From: Acidaminobacterium chupaoyuni | GTDB taxonomy: Bacteria; Bacillota; Clostridia; Oscillospirales; Butyricicoccaceae | Direction: 5' to 3' (one strand) | DNA length: 64,000 bases | Assembly: GCA_047936785.1 (NCBI GenBank) | Contig: CP176394.1 | Shown here: in pieces, positions 57,941 to 64,000 of the stretch | Position numbering within the stretch: the stretch's first letter is position 1 | Layout: the number at the start of each line of letters is the position of its first letter | Position numbers and translations under genes: made by a program | The notes under the pieces: generated by a model | What the model was told of the DNA's origin: nothing | Seen by the model: only the letters and a program-made list of their open reading frames with translations | Database searches by the model: none

Positions 57941-59062
57941 TTGAAATTTTTGCATTTGGCCGATCTTCATATCGGCAAACGCGTTTGTGAATATTCCATG
58001 CTGGAAGACCAGAGAGAAATTTTGCGGCAGTGCTGCCGTTTGGCGGCTGAACAGCGGGTGGATGCGGTGTTGATCGCCGGCGATGTTTATGATAAACCCA
58101 TGCCATCCGGCGAAGCCACCGTGGTGCTGGATGAATTTTTGTGCGGCCTGCAGGCCGAAAAGATTACGGTTTTCTGCATCAGCGGCAACCATGATTCCGC
58201 CGAGCGATTGCAATTTTGCAGCAGCCTTTTAAGGCAGAGCGGCGTCTATATCGAGGGCAGCTTCAGCGGCGCTGTGCGTTATGAAGATCTTCGCTGCGGA
58301 ACCGAAGAGATCCGCATCCATCTTTTGCCGTTTTTAAGGCCGGCCGCTGCGGCGCTGGCGCTGAACCAAGAGATCCAAAGCTATCAGCAGGCGGTGGAAG
58401 CCGCCCTGGCCACCTGCCGCATGGGGGATGGAAAAAATATTTTGCTGGCCCACCAGTTCGTTACGGGCGGCAGCATTCAGCCCGAAATGGGCGGCAGCGA
58501 AATTTTGAGCGTGGGCGGCAGCGAACAGGTGGATGCTTCGCTGTTTGCGGCTTTCGATTATGTGGCTTTGGGCCATATCCATCGCGCCCAGAAGATCTGC
58601 AGTGAGCGCATCCGTTATGCAGGCTCGCCGCTGAAATATTCGCTTTCAGAGCTGCGCCATCAAAAAACAGCGCTTTTGGTGGAACTGAACGGGGAAGCCT
58701 GCGTCATACAGGCTCTCCCCCTGAAACCGCTGCATGAAATGCGCCAGATCAAGGGCGAACTGAAAGAACTGATCCGTTATGCCGAACCTTCGGAAGATTA
58801 TGTGTATGCGGTGGTGACCGATCGTGAGCCTGTTTATGATGCGCTGGGGCAGCTGAAGGCCTGTTATCCCAATTTGATGGCCATTGATTTCGCAAGCGAA
58901 TCAACGCCGCAGACGGCATCGCAGACGGCGGCAGAGATCACCGAAGAAAAAACGCCGCGCCGGCTGTTCGATGAATTTTACATGAGCCGCAACGGCGAAG
59001 AACCAACAGCGCAGGAAGCGGAAATTTTAAACCGCCTTTTTGAGGAGGTGCGCCTGAAATGA
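57941..59062 (+). CDS. sbcD: Exonuclease subunit SbcD (Mre11-like nuclease)
   Basis: A 373-residue metallophosphoesterase nuclease partner of SbcC. Metal and catalytic motifs in order: LHLADLHIGKRV at residue 4, IAGDVYDKP near 46, SGNHDSAERL near 83, LAHQFV near 167 and LGHIHRAQ near 208. The start is inferred as TTG at 57941, seven bases after GGGGGAG, so that the protein begins MKFLHLADLH as in the family; the frame is open to 57713 without support. The last four bases overlap sbcC (ATGA). Confidence 0.95.
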   Translation: MKFLHLADLHIGKRVCEYSMLEDQREILRQCCRLAAEQRVDAVLIAGDVYDKPMPSGEATVVLDEFLCGLQAEKITVFCISGNHDSAERLQFCSSLLRQSGVYIEGSFSGAVRYEDLRCGTEEIRIHLLPFLRPAAAALALNQEIQSYQQAVEAALATCRMGDGKNILLAHQFVTGGSIQPEMGGSEILSVGGSEQVDASLFAAFDYVALGHIHRAQKICSERIRYAGSPLKYSLSELRHQKTALLVELNGEACVIQALPLKPLHEMRQIKGELKELIRYAEPSEDYVYAVVTDREPVYDALGQLKACYPNLMAIDFASESTPQTASQTAAEITEEKTPRRLFDEFYMSRNGEEPTAQEAEILNRLFEEVRLK

Positions 59063-62000
59063 GACCGATCTCTTTAAAAATGAGTGCGTTTGGCCCCTAT
59101 GCGCAGTTGACTGAAATTTCTTTCGATTCGTTTCAGGGCCTTGTTTTGATCACGGGCGACACCGGGGCGGGCAAAACCAGTTTGTTTGATGCCATTACAT
59201 TTGCGCTTTACGGCGAATGCAGCGGCAGCGTGAGAACCGGCGAAAGCATGCGTTCGGATTTCGCCGGCCCCGAAACAAAAACCTATGTGGAACTGCGTTT
59301 CGAGCATCAGGGCAAGGTTTATACCGTCACCAGAAACCCCGGTTACCGCCGCCAGAAGAAAAACGGAACCGGAACCACAAACGAAGCGGCAGACGCCACA
59401 CTGGTGGGGGAAGAACTGACCGTGGGCGGTTCTGGAAAAGTGACCCGCGCCATCAGTGAACTGATCGGGCTGGATTATAAGCAATATAAACAGATCGCCA
59501 TGATCGCCCAGGGGGAATTTTTAAAATTGCTTTTGGCCGACAGCAAAGAGCGCAGCGATATTTTCAGGCGTGTGTTTGAAACCGAGCCGCTGGAACAGCT
59601 GCAAAAACGGCTGAAAGAAGAAGAAAGAAGCCAATATGGCAAATGCGCCGAAGGCAGCCGCGCGCTGCTGCAGCACCTTTCTTCGGCTGAACTTCCCCAA
59701 GCGCGCGAAGCATGGAAGAAGCTTTTGGAAGAGAAAAAAGAATATGCCGCCGCCGAAGCGCTCGAGATGCTGGAACGGCAGATAGAAGAAGACCGGCGGG
59801 GCATCGCCGAAACCGAAGCGCTGCGCAAAACTTTGCAGGAACAGATCAGGGGCCTGACGGTGCGCATGGAAACGCAAAAAAACAGGCGGGAACAGGCCGC
59901 AAAGCTTTGCGAATTGGAAGAAGAACTGAAAAAGCGCGCCGCAGAAAAAGATTTTTGGAATCAGGAAGAAAAAGATTTGCAGCTGGCCCAGAAGATCCAG
60001 GCGGCGCTTCAGCCGCTTTGGGGCGAAAAGCAAAAACTGACGCAGCAGCAGCGGGATCTTGCGGAAGAAATACAGCGCCTGAGCATAGAAAGCCAAAACA
60101 CCGAAAAACGCGCGAACGCGGCCAAAGAAGGGGTTGAAAAGGCCGCGGCGCAAGCGGCCGAAGCAGCGCCCCTGCGCCAAAAGATCTCACAGCTGCGCGA
60201 ACTTTTGCCCCGCTGGGAGGCCTGCGAAAAAGAAGAAGCCCAGAAAAAGCAGGCGGCAGAGCGTCATCTGGCGGCGCAGTTGGCCGAAAAGAACGCCGAA
60301 AACACCCGCAAGAAGCTGACGGAACAACTGGAAAATGGCCGGCGCCGCCAGCAGGAACTGGCAGGAAGCCCGCAAAAGGCAGCGGAACTGAAGATCGCTT
60401 TGGAAAAATGCCGCGCGGATTATCTTTTATTGCATCACTGCACGGGCATCGCCAAACAACTGGCGGCCCAGAGGGGCACCATCGCCGGGCTGGAAGAGCG
60501 CTATCAAAAAGCGGAGCAACTCTATCGCCGGCGGCTGAGAGAAGCAGAAACCGAAGAATGCCTGTTTTTGCGGGGGCAGGCGGGCCTTTTGGCCGCGGAG
60601 CTGGAAGACGGAAAACCCTGCCCCGTATGCGGAAGCTGCGAACACCCGCAGCCTGCGCGGCGGGCCGCAGAACAACCTACCGAAGAAAAAGTCAACCAAA
60701 GCAGAGCGGAAGCCACCCGCGCCCATGAAGCGCTGAGCGCCATTGCTCAGGAGCTTGCGGCCGAAAAAGCCACCCAAAGCCAAAAAGAACAAGAGATCAA
60801 AGAACAGCTCATGCAGTTTGAAATTTCAATGGAATTGCTGCCTGAAACACTGGAAAAGAAAGAACGGCAGGGAAAAGAGCTCAAACAAAACCATCTGCTG
60901 GCGGAAAAAGAACAGGAAGAATGGCAGGCGCTTTCAGAAAGCCTGTTGAAGCTGTCGCAGCAGAGCAGCCAGGCCGAAAAAGAATATCAGGCGCTGCAAA
61001 CGCAGGCGCGCGATCTTGAGAAAGAAGCGGCAGCCGTCGAGGGGCGCTGCAAAGCGCTGAGAGAAACGCTTCCGCCGGAATTTTCAAAGCAAAAAACAAT
61101 GGAAGAGATCAAGCGGCAGGAAACGGCCCTTGAGGCGTTGGAAACGGGGCTGGAAGCGGCGCGCAGCGAGCGGGAAGAAAGCGTGCGCCTGCTGGAACGG
61201 CAGAAGGCTGTGCTCAGTGAAAAACAGCAGCGTCAGAAGGAAACCGAAGAAAGCAGCATCCGGCTGCAAACAAAAATGGCTTCGGAAACCGAAAGACTGG
61301 GAATTTCCGAAGCCGCGGCGCTTCAAAAAAGCCTGACGGAAGAGCAGCTGCATCTGCGGCAGGAAGCGCTGGCCCTGCGCCGGCAGGAAGACGCGCGCAA
61401 AGAACAAGAGGTGGAATCGCTTCGGGCACAGCTGGCCCAAAGCGCCTCGGAACCGCTGGAAAAGCTGGAAGAAGAGCGGGAAGCGCTTTCACAGCGAGAA
61501 ACCCGCCAGGAAGAAAACTGGAAAGAACTCACCGGAAGAGCTTCGATCAACAACGCGGCTTATCTGGGGGCCAAACAGACCTATGAGCGCCAAAAAACGC
61601 GCATGGAAGAATACGGAAGGATCGCGCAGCTTTCGAAAACCGCCAACGGCGAACTTGCGGGGCAGCAGAAAATCACCTTTGAAGCCTATGTGCAGGCCGC
61701 TTATTTTCTGGAAGTGATCCGGCGGGCGAACCACAGGCTGCGCGTGATGACGGCGGGCCGCTATGAATTGCTGCGGCGTGAAGAAGCGGAAAACAACCGC
61801 GCACAGTCGGGGCTGGAACTGGATGTTTATGATTATTACACCGGCAAAACGCGCAGCGTGAAATCGCTTTCGGGCGGCGAATCGTTTAAAGCGTCGCTGT
61901 CTTTGGCGCTTGGGCTATCAGATGTGATCCAAACCCGCGCGGGCGGCATCGAAGTGGGGGCCATTTTCATCGATGAAGGCTTTGGCGCGCTGGATGAAGA

Positions 62001-62163
62001 ATCACTGGAGCAGGCGATCCAAACTTTGAACACCCTCACCGGCGGCAACTGTTTCGTAGGCATTATTTCTCATGTGGCCGAATTGAAAGAGCGCATCGAG
62101 CAAAAGATCTTCGTGAAAAAAACACCGCGCGGCAGCACGGTGCAAATTTCTTCTGTTTTATAA
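59059..62163 (+). CDS. sbcC: Exonuclease subunit SbcC (Rad50-like ATPase)
   Basis: A 1034-residue SMC-like ATPase that with SbcD cleaves DNA hairpins and processes ends. Walker A GDTGAGKTSLFDAITFALYG is near residue 32; two long coiled coils (about 170-510 and 560-880) flank the zinc hook CPVCGSC near 520; the ABC signature LSGGESFKASL is near 937 and Walker B AIFIDEGFGALDEESL near 970. GAGGAGG lies nine bases before the start. Overlap with sbcD implies coupled translation. Confidence 0.96.
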   Translation: MRPISLKMSAFGPYAQLTEISFDSFQGLVLITGDTGAGKTSLFDAITFALYGECSGSVRTGESMRSDFAGPETKTYVELRFEHQGKVYTVTRNPGYRRQKKNGTGTTNEAADATLVGEELTVGGSGKVTRAISELIGLDYKQYKQIAMIAQGEFLKLLLADSKERSDIFRRVFETEPLEQLQKRLKEEERSQYGKCAEGSRALLQHLSSAELPQAREAWKKLLEEKKEYAAAEALEMLERQIEEDRRGIAETEALRKTLQEQIRGLTVRMETQKNRREQAAKLCELEEELKKRAAEKDFWNQEEKDLQLAQKIQAALQPLWGEKQKLTQQQRDLAEEIQRLSIESQNTEKRANAAKEGVEKAAAQAAEAAPLRQKISQLRELLPRWEACEKEEAQKKQAAERHLAAQLAEKNAENTRKKLTEQLENGRRRQQELAGSPQKAAELKIALEKCRADYLLLHHCTGIAKQLAAQRGTIAGLEERYQKAEQLYRRRLREAETEECLFLRGQAGLLAAELEDGKPCPVCGSCEHPQPARRAAEQPTEEKVNQSRAEATRAHEALSAIAQELAAEKATQSQKEQEIKEQLMQFEISMELLPETLEKKERQGKELKQNHLLAEKEQEEWQALSESLLKLSQQSSQAEKEYQALQTQARDLEKEAAAVEGRCKALRETLPPEFSKQKTMEEIKRQETALEALETGLEAARSEREESVRLLERQKAVLSEKQQRQKETEESSIRLQTKMASETERLGISEAAALQKSLTEEQLHLRQEALALRRQEDARKEQEVESLRAQLAQSASEPLEKLEEEREALSQRETRQEENWKELTGRASINNAAYLGAKQTYERQKTRMEEYGRIAQLSKTANGELAGQQKITFEAYVQAAYFLEVIRRANHRLRVMTAGRYELLRREEAENNRAQSGLELDVYDYYTGKTRSVKSLSGGESFKASLSLALGLSDVIQTRAGGIEVGAIFIDEGFGALDEESLEQAIQTLNTLTGGNCFVGIISHVAELKERIEQKIFVKKTPRGSTVQISSVL

Positions 62164-62235
62164 CGCTTGGCCGCAGCATACATATCTTCCTTTCAACCGG
62201 GCATACTGACACTAAAAGGTTAAAAGGCGGTATGA

Positions 62236-62658
62236 ATGTTGCGATTGCGTGAAAAAGGCGCGCTGATGGCCATTGGCGGCGCCGGTTATACTTTGATCGA
62301 GCTGGCTTGGCGCGGCAAAAGCCACTGGACAATGACTTTGGCGGGCGGCGTTTGCTTTGCGGGGTTTTACCATATCTGCGAAAAAGCACAGGCGCGCCCC
62401 TGCTGGCTGAAATGTGCTTTGGGCAGCGTTTGGATCACGATGGTGGAATTTTTCACAGGATGTCTTGTGAATCTTCAGCTGCACTGGAATGTGTGGGATT
62501 ATTCCGAGCGTTTTCTGCATCTTAAGGGTCAGATTTGCCCGCTCTATTCCTTTTTGTGGTTTTTGCTTTGCTTTCCGCTGACGGCGCTTTGCGCAACCAT
62601 GCAAAAGCGCCGGGCGTGGAGGCCGAAACTGCTGAAAAAAAGCGAGAAGCCCGTTTGA
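62236..62658 (+). CDS. CmpB-like four-helix membrane protein
   Basis: A 140-residue membrane protein related to the Pfam ABC_trans_CmpB group. It shows about four hydrophobic segments (MAIGGAGYTLIELAW, TLAGGVCFAGFYHICE, SVWITMVEFFTGCLVNL, SFLWFLLCFPLTAL) and the family pattern VEFFTGCLVN then WDYSERFLHLKGQICPLYSFLWF (about residues 92-114). Despite the family name its role is unknown. It follows sbcC by 72 bases. The terminator overlaps its last codons. Confidence 0.82.
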   Translation: MLRLREKGALMAIGGAGYTLIELAWRGKSHWTMTLAGGVCFAGFYHICEKAQARPCWLKCALGSVWITMVEFFTGCLVNLQLHWNVWDYSERFLHLKGQICPLYSFLWFLLCFPLTALCATMQKRRAWRPKLLKKSEKPV

Positions 62659-62677
62659 AACGGGTTTCTCGCTTTTG
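62635..62677. terminator. Bidirectional terminator overlapping a coding end
   Basis: AAAAGCGAGAAGCCCGTTT pairs with AAACGGGTTTCTCGCTTTT with a small bulge; the left arm lies within the last codons of the CmpB-like gene. Confidence 0.85.
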
Positions 62678-62689
62678 GCTTTTGAAGGG

Positions 62690-63466
62690 TTATTTATCAA
62701 GCGAAATGCGTGAGATCAGATGATATCCGCCGCCTACGATCAAGCCGCCGCCCACAAGGTTGCCCAGCGCAACGGTCAGAATGTTATAGAAAAAGCCGGA
62801 TAAGCTGACAGCGGCTTCATGGGGCAGCATCAGCGCCGAAGAAAGCAGCGTCATGTTGGCCACGCAGTGTTCAAACCCGGGGGTCACAAACAGCAGAATG
62901 CCCCAGAAGATCATGATCAGTTTGCCGCTTTCGCTTTTCATGCGGAAAGAACACCAGACAGGCAGGCAGACGAGGATATTACAGAGGATGCCCGCGAAGA
63001 ACAGCTTCAAAAACGGGGCGTGCATTTTCAGCGCGGAGCAGGCGAGAATGTAATCGATGGTGGATTGCTGATAAAGGCCGCCTTTGACCATCAGGAATGA
63101 TAACACAAGCCCGCCCAAAAGGTTGCCCAGATAGCTGCCGATGAGAACCAGCGCGGTGCGTTTCCACGAAATTTCTTTTTGAAGCGACCCAACCGTCATC
63201 ACCAAAGCGTTGCCGGTGAATAATTCCGCGCCGGCCATCACCACAAGGCTTAACGCCGCGCCAAAGCATAACCCCATTGCCAGCTGGGTGAAGGGGGAAT
63301 TCGCCGCTTTCAGCGCCCCGCCGATGGTGAAAACCAACACGATGCCAAAACCGATATAGGCCCCCGCCAGCATGGAAGAAATCAAAAAACCAAGCGGGTT
63401 TTTCTGCAAAAGCGCAGATTTTTTGGCAGAGGCCTGCGCGACGGCTTGAATATCCGTCTGATACAT
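62690..63466 (-). CDS. Formate/nitrite transporter family channel
   Basis: A 258-residue protein of the FNT family with six hydrophobic segments. Landmarks: FLISSMLAGAYIGFGIVLVF near residue 27, GAELFTGNALVM near 80 (the omega-loop gate region), FFAGILCNILVCLPVW near 155 and FGFEHCVANM-like PGFEHCVANMTLL near 196 with the central conserved His. Transports formate, nitrite or hydrosulfide; which one cannot be decided here. folD lies upstream on the same strand behind a terminator. Confidence 0.92.
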   Translation of the reverse strand: MYQTDIQAVAQASAKKSALLQKNPLGFLISSMLAGAYIGFGIVLVFTIGGALKAANSPFTQLAMGLCFGAALSLVVMAGAELFTGNALVMTVGSLQKEISWKRTALVLIGSYLGNLLGGLVLSFLMVKGGLYQQSTIDYILACSALKMHAPFLKLFFAGILCNILVCLPVWCSFRMKSESGKLIMIFWGILLFVTPGFEHCVANMTLLSSALMLPHEAAVSLSGFFYNILTVALGNLVGGGLIVGGGYHLISRISLDK

Positions 63467-63577
63467 AAAAACACTTCACTTTCCATCAAATTGCATCAAA
63501 ATATAGTTAATAATTCAGCAAAAACACGATAAAAAGGGGCAAAAAGAAGAAAAACAAACGAAAAAATGCAAAAATAT

Positions 63578-63612
63578 GCCTGCCCAGAGAGCAAAGCCTT
63601 ATCCGGGCAGGC
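63578..63612 (-). terminator. Terminator of folD
   Basis: GCCTGCCC (63578-63585) pairs with GGGCAGGC (63605-63612) with extra inner pairing; the minus strand continues ATATTTTTGC. Confidence 0.7.
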
Positions 63613-63619
63613 TCAAAAT

Positions 63620-64000
63620 TTAAAGCGACGCCTGTTTCAGCGCGGCGCGGACAACATGGTTGGCAAGGCAGCTGGTGGTCACTGTGCCCACCCCGCCGGG
63701 AACGGGGGTGATGGCGGAAACGATAGGTTCCACCGCGGCGAAATCCACATCGCCGCAAAGCTTGTTGTTTTCATCCATGTTGATGCCCACATCGATCACG
63801 ATCTGACCGGCGGAAACAAAATCGGCTGTGACCATTTTTGCTTTGCCTGCGCAGGCCACCAGAATATCCGCCTCGCGGGCGCGGGCCTGCATCTCTTTTG
63901 TGCGGGTGTGGCAAATGGTGACTGTGGCGTTTTTGGCAAGCATCATCATGGCCAGCGGTTTGCCCACCACCATGCTTCTGCCGATGATGGTCACGCGCTT
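63620..64000 (-). CDS. folD: Methylenetetrahydrofolate dehydrogenase/cyclohydrolase, C-terminal part
   Basis: The frame continues beyond the right edge, so only about 126 C-terminal residues are seen. They contain the NADP-binding signature IIGRSMVVGKPLAMMML, the CHTRTKEM stretch, VIDVGIN and the family end motif ITPVPGGVGTVTT. FolD interconverts methylene-, methenyl- and formyl-tetrahydrofolate. The protein ends with ALKQASL at 63620. Confidence 0.96.
   Translation of the reverse strand, partial: KRVTIIGRSMVVGKPLAMMMLAKNATVTICHTRTKEMQARAREADILVACAGKAKMVTADFVSAGQIVIDVGINMDENNKLCGDVDFAAVEPIVSAITPVPGGVGTVTTSCLANHVVRAALKQASL

Overview
This 64 kb window is chromosomal DNA of a low-to-mid GC Gram-positive anaerobe, most likely a gut-type member of the Clostridia. 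Evidence: strong AGGAGG ribosome sites, sigma-A promoters and U-tailed terminators throughout; a type III glutamine synthetase; a two-subunit (iron-sulphur class) fumarase subunit; Mini-RNase III; DegV, YitT and DUF1540 proteins; and a clostridial hemA-hemC-cobA/hemD-hemB-hemL cluster. No phage, transposase or CRISPR array was seen. The species cannot be named from the sequence alone.

Layout. 1-11.3 kb: tail of a hybrid histidine kinase, thioredoxin, mrnC, a YitT protein, a small XRE regulator with a divergent orphan ORF, an M20 amidohydrolase, a three-gene operon (zinc ribbon, pyridoxamine kinase, HAAS-like membrane protein), a secreted GHL10-amidase fusion and an M32 carboxypeptidase. 11.3-17.6 kb: a six-gene minus-strand tetrapyrrole operon from glutamyl-tRNA to uroporphyrinogen III and precorrin-2/sirohydrochlorin, with a perfect consensus promoter and a leader that contains its own terminator. 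17.6-20.6 kb: a CsoR-type regulator and a soft-metal P-type ATPase with six His/Cys-rich repeats. 21-30.5 kb: purB, a phosphodiesterase-like protein, acetolactate decarboxylase, an M20 peptidase, an 89-bp tandem repeat array, the kbl-tdh threonine operon and an HtrA protease. 30.8-34.6 kb: an MFS transporter, a convergent type II restriction-modification pair and tRNA-Arg(CCG). 34.7-39.3 kb: DivIVA-like protein, fumarase beta subunit, xpt and glnN. 39.3-45.7 kb: HAD and HD hydrolases, a DUF1540 protein, a FabT-like MarR regulator with two operators followed by degV, a DUF4300 lipoprotein, and a class V aminotransferase divergent from an IclR regulator. 45.7-52.7 kb: an antiporter under a fluoride riboswitch, a GntR-ABC operon, a diguanylate cyclase and an FMN-binding membrane protein. 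53-64 kb: AraC/EamA divergent pair, tRNA-Pro(GGG), an SLH-DUF4358-DHHW fusion, a CBS protein, sbcDC, a CmpB-like membrane protein, a formate/nitrite transporter and the 3' part of folD.

How it fits together. The hem operon stops at uroporphyrinogen III plus the precorrin-2 branch, which suits siroheme or cobalamin rather than haem; no hemE, hemN or hemH is present here. Several units look self-regulated by sites visible in the DNA: CsoR, MarR/FabT-like, IclR, GntR, XRE and AraC each have an inverted repeat at or near their own promoter. The most striking non-coding elements are the fluoride riboswitch before the antiporter, the hem leader attenuator, a dispersed palindromic repeat family whose arms carry TATAAT (20999, 26091-26361, 34755), and a long imperfect hairpin at 23606-23725.
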